A DNA stretch of 34,834 bases from an uncultured Hungatella sp. (GTDB lineage Bacteria > Bacillota > Clostridia > Lachnospirales > Lachnospiraceae). Made by a program: the position numbers and the translations under genes. The notes beneath the pieces are model-generated. The model was not told the DNA's origin. It ran no database searches and saw only the letters and a list, made by a program, of their open reading frames with translations. Location: NCBI GenBank assembly GCA_910585645.1, contig CAJUFP010000044.1, positions 1 through 34,834 on the forward strand. The letters are read 5' to 3'. This document shows, one piece after another, positions 23,986-32,592 of the stretch. Each line of letters begins with the position of its first letter. The first letter of the stretch is position 1.

Positions 23986-25104
23986 ATGGCTGGGTCAACA
24001 TGGGGAACACTGTTTACCATGACTACATGGGGGGAATCTCATGGGAAAGGGCTGGGGGTTGTGGTTGACGGCTGCCCGGCGGGGCTGGCTTTAAGCGAAG
24101 AGGATATCCAGAGGTATCTGGACCGCAGGAAGCCGGGACAGAGCCGGTTTGCCACAAAGCGCCGGGAGGGGGATGAGGTGGAGATCCTGTCCGGGGTTTT
24201 TGAGGGCAGGACTACCGGAACCCCCGTTTCCATGATGGTGCGAAACACGGACCAGAGATCCCATGATTATGATGACATTAAAAATCTGTACCGGCCCGGC
24301 CACGCGGATTATACCTTTGACGCCAAGTATGGATTTCGGGATTACCGGGGCGGCGGCCGCTCTTCGGGGCGGGAGACCATCGGCCGGGTGGCCGCAGGCG
24401 CGGTGGCGGCCAAGCTGCTGGAAAGTCTGGGCATCCGGGTGACAGCCTACACAAAGTCCGTTGGAACGATTCAGATCTCTCAGCAGCGGTTTGATCTGGA
24501 AGAGCGGTTTCGCAACCGCCTGTGTATGCCGGACGGTGACGCCGCTTTGGAGGCGGAGGTGTATCTGGAACAGCTGATGGCCAAGGGAGACTCTGCGGGA
24601 GGCGTGGTGGAGTGCGTCATTGACGGGCTTCCGGCGGGAGTCGGGGAGCCGGTTTTTGAGAAACTGGACGCTAAGCTGGCCCATGCCCTTATGTCCATCG
24701 GGGCGGTGAAGGGCGTGGAGATCGGAGACGGGTTTGGGGCCGCCCAGGCGAAAGGGTCTGTGAATAATGATTGTTTTAGAAAGGCGGCGGACGGCTCTTC
24801 GGTCAAGGAGAGCAATCACGCGGGAGGGATCCTGGGAGGCATCAGCGACGGGAGCCAGGTGGTGGTTCGGGCGGCTTTTAAGCCTACGCCGTCTATCTCC
24901 CAGGTTCAGAGGACCATAAACCGTCAGGGGGAAGTGGTGGAGATGGAGATCAAGGGCCGCCATGACCCGATCATCGCCCCCAGAGCCGTGGTGGTGGTGG
25001 AAGCTATGACTGCGTTTACAACAGCGGATGTTCTGCTGTGGAGTATGACATCCAGGCTGGACCGGGTTCGCGAATTTTTTTGCGGGAGAGACGGCGGGAG
25101 ATGA
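23986..25104 (+). CDS. aroC: Chorismate synthase
   Basis: AroC converts 5-enolpyruvylshikimate-3-phosphate to chorismate, the last common step of aromatic amino acid synthesis, using reduced FMN. The 372 residues contain the family signatures GESHGKGLGVVVDGCPAG near the N-terminus, the basic substrate-binding segment RRKPGQSRFATKR, GRSSGRETIGRVAAGA in the middle, and a C-terminal GRHDPIIAPRAVVV. Length is normal. GGAGG lies 7 nt before the ATG. No other shikimate pathway gene is adjacent; rpiB follows after 55 nt. Confidence 0.97.
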   Translation: MAGSTWGTLFTMTTWGESHGKGLGVVVDGCPAGLALSEEDIQRYLDRRKPGQSRFATKRREGDEVEILSGVFEGRTTGTPVSMMVRNTDQRSHDYDDIKNLYRPGHADYTFDAKYGFRDYRGGGRSSGRETIGRVAAGAVAAKLLESLGIRVTAYTKSVGTIQISQQRFDLEERFRNRLCMPDGDAALEAEVYLEQLMAKGDSAGGVVECVIDGLPAGVGEPVFEKLDAKLAHALMSIGAVKGVEIGDGFGAAQAKGSVNNDCFRKAADGSSVKESNHAGGILGGISDGSQVVVRAAFKPTPSISQVQRTINRQGEVVEMEIKGRHDPIIAPRAVVVVEAMTAFTTADVLLWSMTSRLDRVREFFCGRDGGR

Positions 25105-25159
25105 CGGGGACAAAGTTGAGGAAGTCAGCGGGGGAAATTCATACGAGGAGAATTTTTAT

Positions 25160-25600
25160 ATGAAAATAGCGATAGGCAATGACCATGCGGCTGTGGAGAT
25201 GAAAGAGGCCATTAAAGCCCATCTGGAGGGCCGCGGGATTTTAGTGGAGGATATGGGGACCAACACCTGCGACAGCTGTGATTACCCGGTATACGGGGAG
25301 AAGGTGGGAAGGGCTGTGGCGTCCGGGGAGGCGGATCTGGGAATCGTGATCTGCGGCACCGGAGTCGGCATATCCATGGCAGCCAACAAGGTAAAGGGCA
25401 TCCGGGCCTGTGTGTGCAGCGAGCCTTGTACAGCCCGGCTGTCCAGAATGCACAATGATTCCAATGTGCTGGGGTTTGGGGCCAGGATCATTGGCATCGA
25501 GATGGCAAAGATGATCACGGACGCATGGCTTGACGCGGAGTATGAAGGCGGAAGACACCAGAGACGGGTGGACCAGCTGATGGAGATTGAGAACCGATGA
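25160..25600 (+). CDS. rpiB: Ribose-5-phosphate isomerase B
   Basis: The 146-residue RpiB/LacAB-family enzyme interconverts ribose-5-phosphate and ribulose-5-phosphate. GNDHAA at 6-11 carries the active-site Asp and His. ICGTGVGISMAANK contains the catalytic base C65, and H98/N99 lie in RMHNDSNVLGFG. These match RpiB rather than an obligate LacA/LacB pair, and no partner subunit is present. GAGGAG lies upstream of the ATG. The stop overlaps the next gene's start by 4 nt (ATGA). Confidence 0.94.
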   Translation: MKIAIGNDHAAVEMKEAIKAHLEGRGILVEDMGTNTCDSCDYPVYGEKVGRAVASGEADLGIVICGTGVGISMAANKVKGIRACVCSEPCTARLSRMHNDSNVLGFGARIIGIEMAKMITDAWLDAEYEGGRHQRRVDQLMEIENR

Positions 25601-26562
25601 AGAAAATCGTGGTGACCATACCTGTTGAGGACAGGCATAAGGAGTATTTTGAAAAGATTGGGGACGGGAGCGCGTTTGTTTATACATCGCCGTCGGCTGT
25701 GACAGGAGAGGATATCCGGGACGCGGAGATCATCATCGGTAATGTAGAGCCGGGGCTTTTGAAAGAGGCGGAGAATCTTAAGTGGATACAGTTAAATTCT
25801 GCCGGCTCGGACAATTACTGTGTTCCCGGCGTGTTGAAGCCAGGAGTGATTCTCACCAACGCCACAGGGGCTTACGGTCTTGCGATCTCGGAGTATATGG
25901 TGGGAATGTCTTTTTTGCTGCAGAATAAGTTTTACCGTTATTGCCGCAATCAGGCGGACCATCAGTGGAAGGATGAAGGGGATGTGACTTCTGTGTGGGG
26001 ATCTGTCACCCTGGTGGTGGGCCTTGGGGATATTGGCGGGGAGTACGCAAAGAGAATGAAGGCTCTTGGCAGCTACACCATAGGAGTGAGAAGGACCCCG
26101 GGGGAGAAGCCGGAGTATCTGGACGAGATCTATACCACGGACAGTCTGGATGAACTTCTGCCCAGAGCGGATTTTGTGGCCCTTTCTCTGCCGAACAGCC
26201 CTAGCACATACCACATTATGGATGAAAGGCGGCTTGGGCTTATGAAGCCGGGGGCGTACCTTCTGAATGTGGGGAGAGGGAGCGCTATCGACGGGGACGC
26301 TCTGTGCAGGGCGCTGAAAGAAGGGCGTCTGGGAGGCTGCGGGGTGGATGTGACGGACCCGGAGCCGCTGCCTGGTGATCATCCTCTGTGGGATGCTCCC
26401 AGAATGGTGATCACACCCCATATTTCCGGACAGTACCATCTGAAAGAGACGTTTGAGAGGATCGTGAGGATCGCGGGGGAGAACCTGGAGAAGTTTTTGG
26501 ATGGAGACGCGGATGGGATGAGGAATCTGGTGGATTTTGGGACCGGGTATCGGAAGCGATAG
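25597..26562 (+). CDS. D-isomer-specific 2-hydroxyacid dehydrogenase
   Basis: The 321-residue NAD(P)-dependent enzyme has the family's split domain arrangement. The nucleotide-binding motif is VVGLGDIGGEYAKRM (glycines about 142-148), and an RR pair at 165-166 after the second strand suggests NADP(H) preference. The catalytic trio is R227 in NVGRGSAID, E256 in DPEPLP and H275 in TPHISG. Substrates could be glyoxylate/hydroxypyruvate or other 2-oxo acids. It is translationally coupled to rpiB by a 4-nt overlap, hinting at a sugar-acid or pentose pathway role, and is followed by a terminator. Confidence 0.92.
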   Translation: MKKIVVTIPVEDRHKEYFEKIGDGSAFVYTSPSAVTGEDIRDAEIIIGNVEPGLLKEAENLKWIQLNSAGSDNYCVPGVLKPGVILTNATGAYGLAISEYMVGMSFLLQNKFYRYCRNQADHQWKDEGDVTSVWGSVTLVVGLGDIGGEYAKRMKALGSYTIGVRRTPGEKPEYLDEIYTTDSLDELLPRADFVALSLPNSPSTYHIMDERRLGLMKPGAYLLNVGRGSAIDGDALCRALKEGRLGGCGVDVTDPEPLPGDHPLWDAPRMVITPHISGQYHLKETFERIVRIAGENLEKFLDGDADGMRNLVDFGTGYRKR

Positions 26563-26573
26563 AGAATGTGCGG

Positions 26574-26622
26574 GCGCTGCTATAATGGGGATGTGGGTCT
26601 CGATTTATAGCGGCGTTTTTTT
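26574..26622 (+). terminator. Intrinsic terminator after the dehydrogenase gene
   Basis: GCGCTGCTATAA (26574-26585) pairs with TTATAGCGGCGT (26605-26616) through 12 bp including two G-U pairs, and runs into seven T residues (26616-26622). It separates the aroC-rpiB-dehydrogenase group from the glycosyltransferase run. Confidence 0.8.
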
Positions 26623-26646
26623 CATAGAAAGGGAGACTGGCTGGTC

Positions 26647-27639
26647 ATGAATATTGTGTATGCTTCGAATGATTCGTATGTCAGGCATTTGGGAACTTCT
26701 ATGTGTTCTCTATTTGACGCGAATCGGGGATGTTTGCGTATTGCGGTGTATGTTTTGTCCTTGGGGTTATCTGCGGACAACCGGAACAGACTGGAGGAGA
26801 TCGCGGGAAGGTATGGGAGAGAGCTGGTGTTTGTGGAGATGGGGGATCTGAAGGACCGGCTTGGTTTTCAGGCGGATACCGGAGGGTATGATATCAGTAT
26901 TATGAGCCGGCTTTTTATGGGGGAGATGCTTCCGGACTGTGTGGAGAGGGTTCTGTATCTGGACTGTGATACGGTGGTGGTCCGGTCTTTAAAGGGACTC
27001 TGGCATACGGACCTGGAGGGGAAGGTTATGGGGGCGGTTATGGAGCCGACGATCTATGAGGCGGTGAAAGCGTCTGTAGGTCTTGGCAGGGAACAGCCCT
27101 ATTTTAATTCCGGGGTGCTTTTGGTGGATCTAAGGCAGTGGAGGGAACGGCAGGTTCAGAGCCGGCTTTTGGATTTCTGGAAGGAGAAGGGCGGGAAATT
27201 ATTTGCCAGCGACCAGGATGTGCTCAACGGGGTTTTAAAGGGGGAGATCAAGGCTTTGGACCCCCAGTATAATTTTTTTACCAATTACCGATATTTTTCT
27301 TATGGAGATCTGGTGAGGCACAGCGCTTCTTATGGGGAAGTGGGCGAGGACAGGTTTGTAAAGGCCAAAAAGCATCCGGCAATTATCCACTATATGGGGG
27401 ATGAGAGGCCCTGGATCCGGGGAAATCTAAATCATTACCGCAGGGCCTATGACAACTATTTAGCCCAGACTCCGTGGGCGGGGACGCCCAGGGAGCGGGG
27501 GAAGGAGATCTATATGGCGGCTTACCACGGGCTGGATTACGCGACGGTTCTGTGGCCGGAGATTCGGTGGCTTATCAGCAGGAAGCTGGGGATGAGGATG
27601 GTGGAAGCCAGAGCGGCAAGGATGAGGAAGGAGCGATGA
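26647..27639 (+). CDS. Glycosyltransferase family 8 protein
   Basis: The 330-residue GT8 (retaining, GT-A fold) protein starts MNIVYASNDSYVRHLGTSM. It has the metal-binding DxD in LYLDCDTVV (D106 and D108), the conserved PYFNSGVLLVDLRQWR, FASDQDVLN and the late HYMGDERPW, which corresponds to the family's HxxGxxKPW site with Arg in place of Lys. The C-terminus is basic. GT8 enzymes transfer galactose or glucose from UDP-sugars onto lipopolysaccharide, capsule, teichoic acid or protein acceptors; the acceptor here is unknown. It is first in a run of three glycosyltransferases, ending one base before the next start. Confidence 0.92.
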   Translation: MNIVYASNDSYVRHLGTSMCSLFDANRGCLRIAVYVLSLGLSADNRNRLEEIAGRYGRELVFVEMGDLKDRLGFQADTGGYDISIMSRLFMGEMLPDCVERVLYLDCDTVVVRSLKGLWHTDLEGKVMGAVMEPTIYEAVKASVGLGREQPYFNSGVLLVDLRQWRERQVQSRLLDFWKEKGGKLFASDQDVLNGVLKGEIKALDPQYNFFTNYRYFSYGDLVRHSASYGEVGEDRFVKAKKHPAIIHYMGDERPWIRGNLNHYRRAYDNYLAQTPWAGTPRERGKEIYMAAYHGLDYATVLWPEIRWLISRKLGMRMVEARAARMRKER

Positions 27640-27640
27640 T

Positions 27641-28630
27641 ATGAGGGTTACGGTTCTTTTGGCGGCTTATGAGGGAGAGCGGTACATCGAACAGCAGCTG
27701 GATTCGATCCTGGCCCAGACTGTGCCGGATATACGGATCGTGATATCGGATGATGGGTCTAAGGACAAAACCAGAAGGATCCTGGAACAGTATGCCAGAT
27801 GGTATCCGGGGCAGATCGTTTTGAGGCATCGGGTGAAAGAGGGGATGTACATGGACAGGGAAGGCCAGGTGCCTCCTATGGCTATGAATTTTTTCTGGCT
27901 TCTTGGCCAGGCTGACGGGGATTATCTCTTGCTGTGCGATCAGGATGACGTGTGGAAGAATCATAAGGTAAGGACATTGCTTCGGCGGATGCGGGAACTG
28001 GAGGAGCAGTTTGGAAGGGAACATCCGATTCTGGTACACTCGGATATGGAGGTGACGGATGGGGATCTGAATGTGATCTCCCCCAGCTTTTTCCGGTATC
28101 AGCGCAGCAACCCTGACCGGACGGCGTTTTCCCAGGTTCTGGCGGAGAATCCGGTGACGGGAGGGGCGGTTATGATGAACAGGGCTTTGGCCGGGCTGGT
28201 CAGGAGGGTACCTGGGCGGTGTTTGATGCATGACTGGTGGATTGCCCTTGGGGCCTCCTGTTTCGGGACGATTTCCTGTGTCAGGGAACCTCTTTACCAG
28301 TACCGGCAGCATGGAGGCAATACGCTGGGGGCCAGCAGGACAGGCAGTGTGGAAGATCTGAGGGCGCGCATGGGGAGACAGACGGCTGTGGAGGAAAACT
28401 ACCGGAGAATGTTTGGACAGGCGGCTTCTTTCGGAGCGATGTACGGGGAGAAGATGACCGGGGAGCAGAGGAGAACATTAAAGGCGTTTTTGGCCCTTCC
28501 CCTTCAGTCCCGGGAAGAACGGCTTCGCAGTATTGTGAGGAACGGATTTTTTAAAAGCTCGCCGGTACAGACGCTGGCCCAGTGCGTGACCATACCCAGG
28601 CTTTCCCGAAAGAGAGGGGAGAACGGATGA
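27641..28630 (+). CDS. Glycosyltransferase family 2 protein
   Basis: The 329-residue GT2 (inverting, GT-A) protein has VTVLLAAYEGERYIEQQLDS, the nucleotide-binding VISDDGSKDKT and a metal-binding LLLCDQDDVWKNHK. The central PVTGGAVMMNRAL and acceptor-side HDWWIALGA resemble rhamnosyl- or galactosyltransferases of surface polysaccharide synthesis. The sugar is not predictable. Its ribosome site AAGGAG lies within the end of the GT8 gene. No membrane span is evident. Confidence 0.92.
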   Translation: MRVTVLLAAYEGERYIEQQLDSILAQTVPDIRIVISDDGSKDKTRRILEQYARWYPGQIVLRHRVKEGMYMDREGQVPPMAMNFFWLLGQADGDYLLLCDQDDVWKNHKVRTLLRRMRELEEQFGREHPILVHSDMEVTDGDLNVISPSFFRYQRSNPDRTAFSQVLAENPVTGGAVMMNRALAGLVRRVPGRCLMHDWWIALGASCFGTISCVREPLYQYRQHGGNTLGASRTGSVEDLRARMGRQTAVEENYRRMFGQAASFGAMYGEKMTGEQRRTLKAFLALPLQSREERLRSIVRNGFFKSSPVQTLAQCVTIPRLSRKRGENG

Positions 28631-29559
28631 AGGTCTGTTGTGTGATCGTTAATTATAATGACGCGGACACGGTGATGAACCTGGTGGACAGGATCACCGG
28701 GTTTAAGGTCCTGGAGGGGATCGTGGTGGTGGATAATCGCTCCACGGATGATTCACTGGAGAAACTGCGGTCACTGGAAGGGGATAAAGTGGCTGTGATC
28801 AGAGGGGAGAGAAACGGGGGGTACGGCTACGGCAATAATCTGGGTGTTCAGTATGCCGTGAAAGTGATGGGCGCCACCCATGTGGTCATAGCCAACCCGG
28901 ATGTGGAGTTTACGGAGAGAACCATTCTTGCCCTGGGGCGTCTGTTTCAGAAGCATCCCGATCTGGGGGCGGCGGCTCCTGTGATGGAGGATATGCAGTA
29001 CGGCGGGCTGGGACGGGGCTGGCGGCTTCACGGCTTTTTGGGAGAACTGCTTGTGATGGGGCCTGTAAGCAGGCGGCTGTTTCGCCGGTTTTTGAATTAT
29101 CCGCAACAGTATTACCGGGGGAAACGGGTTGTGAGCGTGGGCGCGGTCCACGGTTCTATGCTTATGGTTGACGGGGAAGCGTTTTTGGAGTGCGGCGGAT
29201 ATGATGAGGGGATATTTTTGTATCAGGAGGAGGCGGTGCTGGGCCGGCGGATGAGGACCGGCGGGTACCGCACGGCGGTTCTGATGACAGAGACGTATGT
29301 GCATCGCCATGGGACTTCGATCACAAAGTCGTGTGAGAGTCAGATAAGGCGTCAGATGATACGCCATGAAAGTGTTTTGTATTATATGAAACATTATCTG
29401 TATATTAACCGGTTTCAGCAGCTGGCCGCAAAGATTTGGTTTGGCGGGATTTTGGCAGAGATCTGGCTGGCCGGCGCGGGGAAGGCGGTTATTGGGGGTG
29501 TCAGGAAAGGCCTGGGCAGAGTTTTGCGGGGCAGACAGGAGACGGGACGGCCCGTTTGA
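28627..29559 (+). CDS. Glycosyltransferase family 2 protein, rhamnosyltransferase-like
   Basis: The 310-residue GT2 protein has VIVNYNDADTVMNLV, VVVDNRSTDDSLE, GGYGYGNNLGVQYA, the metal-binding IANPDVEF and GSMLMVDGEAFLECGGYDE, a layout common in WbbL-type rhamnosyltransferases. The C-terminal part (about 255-290) is amphipathic and may associate with the membrane. The frame is open from 28582, but the ATG at 28627 overlaps the preceding stop (ATGA) and follows AGGGGAGA, so it is the likely start. The acceptor is unknown. Confidence 0.91.
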   Translation: MKVCCVIVNYNDADTVMNLVDRITGFKVLEGIVVVDNRSTDDSLEKLRSLEGDKVAVIRGERNGGYGYGNNLGVQYAVKVMGATHVVIANPDVEFTERTILALGRLFQKHPDLGAAAPVMEDMQYGGLGRGWRLHGFLGELLVMGPVSRRLFRRFLNYPQQYYRGKRVVSVGAVHGSMLMVDGEAFLECGGYDEGIFLYQEEAVLGRRMRTGGYRTAVLMTETYVHRHGTSITKSCESQIRRQMIRHESVLYYMKHYLYINRFQQLAAKIWFGGILAEIWLAGAGKAVIGGVRKGLGRVLRGRQETGRPV

Positions 29560-29576
29560 GAGGAAGTGGTGTAGGG

Positions 29577-30212
29577 ATGGCGTATTTTCCCATGTTTGTA
29601 CAGCTTGAGGGAAGGCCCTGCCTGGTGGCGGGAGGCGGCCGGGTCGCCCTGCGCAAGGCGCGGGCGCTGCGGGATTTTGGGGCTTTGGTTACAGTGGTGG
29701 CGGATAAGATCCTGGAGGATATAAAACGCATGGAAGGCGTGGTTTGGCGGGAAGGGAATTTTTGCCCCGCGGATCTTAAGGGTCAGGCTTTGGTGGTGGC
29801 CGCTATGGACGACAAGGAGGAGAATCACCGGGTCAGCGTTCTTTGCCGGGAAAGAAGGATACCTGTCAACGCGGTGGACCAGATTGAGGACTGCGGTTTT
29901 ATTTTCCCGGCTTATGTGAAACAGGGGGAAGTGGTGGCTGCTTTTTCCAGCGGCGGACAGAGTCCGGCTGTGGCCCAGTATTTAAAGGGGCGCATGGAGC
30001 CGGAGATGACAGAGACTTTAGGGGAACTGGCCGCGCAGCTGGGAAAGGCGCGGGAGAGGGTGAAGAAGATGGAACCGGCAGAGGTGAGGAAAGGGGTTTA
30101 TGAGGAGATTTTTCGGCGGGGGCTGGAATTTGGAAGGCCGCTTTCCCGGGAGGAGCTGGAGGAGATATTAGCCCGTCCCGGCGGGGAGGAGACGGAAATT
30201 TTGACGGATTAA
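29577..30212 (+). CDS. Precorrin-2 dehydrogenase / sirohydrochlorin ferrochelatase-like (Met8/SirC type)
   Basis: The 211-residue protein has an N-terminal NAD-binding Rossmann motif VAGGGRVALRKARAL (about 18-32), the conserved NAVDQIEDCGFIFPAYVKQG and FSSGGQSPAVAQYLK of the CysG N-terminal/Met8 family, and a helical C-terminus. These enzymes oxidise precorrin-2 to sirohydrochlorin, and some also insert iron to make siroheme. The frame extends upstream to 29436 inside the glycosyltransferase gene, but homologues start close to MAYFPMFVQLEGRP at 29577. It lies 16 nt before the fused tetrapyrrole gene, which makes precorrin-2, so the two act in sequence. Confidence 0.92.
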   Translation: MAYFPMFVQLEGRPCLVAGGGRVALRKARALRDFGALVTVVADKILEDIKRMEGVVWREGNFCPADLKGQALVVAAMDDKEENHRVSVLCRERRIPVNAVDQIEDCGFIFPAYVKQGEVVAAFSSGGQSPAVAQYLKGRMEPEMTETLGELAAQLGKARERVKKMEPAEVRKGVYEEIFRRGLEFGRPLSREELEEILARPGGEETEILTD

Positions 30213-30228
30213 GAGGAGAATGGAAACC

Positions 30229-32592
30229 ATGAAATATATCATCGGCACAAGAGGTTCGAAGCTTGCCATGGCTCAGGCGAATTCTGTGTGCGTCAGGCTG
30301 GCAGAGGCGTACCCGGACCATGAGTTTGAGATTCGGGTGATCCGAACCACAGGTGACCAGATTTTAAATAAACCGCTTCATGAGATCGGGGGGAAGGGAG
30401 TCTTTGTCAGAGAGATCGAGGAGGAGCTCCTGAACCATAAGGCGGATATCGGCGTACACAGCATGAAAGATATGCCCTCCTGCCCCGGGCCCGGGCTTGT
30501 GTTTGCCAGGGCGTGGAAGCGGGAAGATCCAAGGGACGCGCTGGTACTGCGGGAGAAAACGTCTCTGGAAGAACTGCCAGAAGGGGCTGTCATAGGAACC
30601 GGCAGCAGGCGGAGGGAGTTTCAGCTGAAACGGCTGCGCCCGGATATCCAGGTGGCAATGATCAGAGGCAATGTGGATACCAGGCTTCGGAAGATGGAGG
30701 AGCAGGGGCTGGACGGCCTGATTCTGGCAGCGGCAGGGTTAAAGCGTCTGGGGCTGGAGCACAGGATCGCCCGGTATTTCAGCGGGGAGGAGATGATTCC
30801 TGCCCCTGCCCAGGGGGTTTTGGCTATAGAGGTCCGCCGTGAGGATGAGGAGCTTTTGGCTATGCTGGACGGGCTGTGTAATGAGGAGACAGCCCGGGCC
30901 GTGGAGGGCGAGCGGGGATTTCTCCGGGAGATGGGAGGCGACTGCCATGTGCCTGTGGGAGCGTATTGCCGGAAAATGGAGGACGGGAGATTTTTCCTTC
31001 GGGCTATGTTTGGCAATGAGACAGGCAGCAGGCAGGGATATGCCGCTGTCTGGGGCCATGACCCGAAGGCGCTGGCAAAGGAGGCGGCTGTGAGTATCCG
31101 GCGTCAGATGGCGGGGACGGTCTATCTGGTAGGCGCGGGTCCCGGGGATCCCAAGCTTATTACGGTAAAAGGGTTAAGAGCCGTAAGGGAGGCGGACTGT
31201 ATTGTATATGACCGGCTGATTGCCGCCGAACTTTTGGAGGAGGCAAAGCCGGGGTGTGAGTTTATCTATGTGGGGAAGGAAAGCAGCAATCACACCATGG
31301 CACAGGAGCAGATCAACGCTCTGCTGGCGCGAAAGAGTATGGAATACAGGAAGGTGGCGCGGCTGAAAGGCGGGGATGTGTATGTGTTTGGCCGGGGCGG
31401 CGAGGAGGGACTGTATCTGGCAGAGCGAGGAATAAGCTTTGAGGTTATTCCGGGGGTTACGTCAGCTGTGGCGGGTCCTGCTTTTGCGGGGATCCCGGTG
31501 ACTCACCGGGGAATGGCAGGGGGATTTCATGTGGTAACTGCCCACAACCAGAGGGACAAGCTGGCAGAGATCGATTTTCAGGCGATGGCAAAGGGGAAGG
31601 ATACGTGTATTTTTCTGATGGGCCTTAGCAAGGTGAAAGAGATCGCCGCAGGCCTGATGGATGCCGGAATGCCGGGGAGTACGGAGACTGCCGTGATCTC
31701 CTGGGCAACTACGAAAAAGCAGAAGGTGTGTACATCGGATCTGGAACACATTGGGGAGGCGGTGGCAGAGGCACGGCTGGTCTCTCCGGCTATGATCGTG
31801 GTGGGGCAGGTGGTGTCGCTGCGGGATAAGCTGGGATTTTTTGACAGGAAGCCTTTGTTTGGAAGGAGCTATCTGATCCCGAAGATTGGCAGGAATCGCA
31901 CCAGGCTTCGTGAGCTTTTGGAGGAGAAGGGCGCTGATGTGGATGAGATCCAGGTGGGAGAGATCAACTACCGGACAGGATGGCTGGATATAGAGAAACT
32001 GGGGAAGGCGGACTGGATCCTGTTTACCAGCAAAAACGGGGTGGAGGCATTTTTCAGAGAGGCTGAGAGGAGCAGGCTGGATCTGAGGGCTCTGGCCGGG
32101 TGTAAGATCGGGGTTATCGGAAAAAAGACGGCAGAGGAGCTGGGGAGCCATGGCCTGTACGCGGATCTGACGCCAAAGGAATTTCACAGTGAGGGGCTGG
32201 GGAGAGAACTTAGGAAGCATCTGACCGGCGGGGAGCGGGTGTGGTATCTGAAGGCCGGGAATGGCGGAGAACAGTTGAGAGAGGAGCTGGGGGATGCATG
32301 CAGGTTTGAGGAGACGGTGGTGTACGAGAACCGGGAAGCGGCGGCGGATCTGGGCAAGGTGAGGCCGCTGGGAGAGTATGACGGGATCCTGATGACCTGC
32401 GCATCCTCGGCGGAACGGTTTCTGGATGCGGCGGGGGAACAGTGGGGGGAGTGGAAGCGTATCTACAGCATTGGGCCTAAGACTACGGCGTGTTTAAGGA
32501 GACGGGGGATAGAGCGGAGTGTGGAAGCGGGGGAGTGTACGTATGAAGGGGTGGTGGAGGTGGTTTTGAGGGGGAAGGAAGGTGATCCGTGA
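30229..32592 (+). CDS. Three-domain fusion: hydroxymethylbilane synthase (HemC) - uroporphyrinogen-III methyltransferase (CobA) - uroporphyrinogen-III synthase (HemD)
   Basis: One 787-residue frame carries three enzymes. HemC (about 1-295) has IIGTRGSKLAMAQ, GVFVREIEEELL, HSMKDMP, MIRGNVDTRL and the dipyrromethane-cofactor Cys C239 in GGDCHVPVG. CobA/SUMT (about 297-540) has VYLVGAGPGDPKLIT, YVGKESSNHTMAQEQIN, LKGGDVYVFGRGGEE and IPVTHRG. HemD (about 543-787) has LIPKIGRNRTRLRELLEEKG, DWILFTSKNGVEAFF, a KxGNGGEQLRE segment and YSIGPKTTACLRRRGI. Together they convert porphobilinogen through uroporphyrinogen III to precorrin-2. CobA-HemD fusions are known in clostridia; the added HemC is less usual. 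The start at 30229 is preferred over 30220 because GAGGAG is about 10 nt upstream. HemA, HemB and HemL are not in the window. Confidence 0.94.
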   Translation: MKYIIGTRGSKLAMAQANSVCVRLAEAYPDHEFEIRVIRTTGDQILNKPLHEIGGKGVFVREIEEELLNHKADIGVHSMKDMPSCPGPGLVFARAWKREDPRDALVLREKTSLEELPEGAVIGTGSRRREFQLKRLRPDIQVAMIRGNVDTRLRKMEEQGLDGLILAAAGLKRLGLEHRIARYFSGEEMIPAPAQGVLAIEVRREDEELLAMLDGLCNEETARAVEGERGFLREMGGDCHVPVGAYCRKMEDGRFFLRAMFGNETGSRQGYAAVWGHDPKALAKEAAVSIRRQMAGTVYLVGAGPGDPKLITVKGLRAVREADCIVYDRLIAAELLEEAKPGCEFIYVGKESSNHTMAQEQINALLARKSMEYRKVARLKGGDVYVFGRGGEEGLYLAERGISFEVIPGVTSAVAGPAFAGIPVTHRGMAGGFHVVTAHNQRDKLAEIDFQAMAKGKDTCIFLMGLSKVKEIAAGLMDAGMPGSTETAVISWATTKKQKVCTSDLEHIGEAVAEARLVSPAMIVVGQVVSLRDKLGFFDRKPLFGRSYLIPKIGRNRTRLRELLEEKGADVDEIQVGEINYRTGWLDIEKLGKADWILFTSKNGVEAFFREAERSRLDLRALAGCKIGVIGKKTAEELGSHGLYADLTPKEFHSEGLGRELRKHLTGGERVWYLKAGNGGEQLREELGDACRFEETVVYENREAAADLGKVRPLGEYDGILMTCASSAERFLDAAGEQWGEWKRIYSIGPKTTACLRRRGIERSVEAGECTYEGVVEVVLRGKEGDP

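Noticed and set aside
24091..25113. 340-codon minus-strand ORF opposite aroC
   Set aside because: It is a mirror of the aroC codon pattern, without ribosome site or motif.
26647..29559. Complete capsule or exopolysaccharide cluster
   Set aside because: Only three glycosyltransferases are present, with no flippase, polymerase, chain-length or nucleotide-sugar genes.
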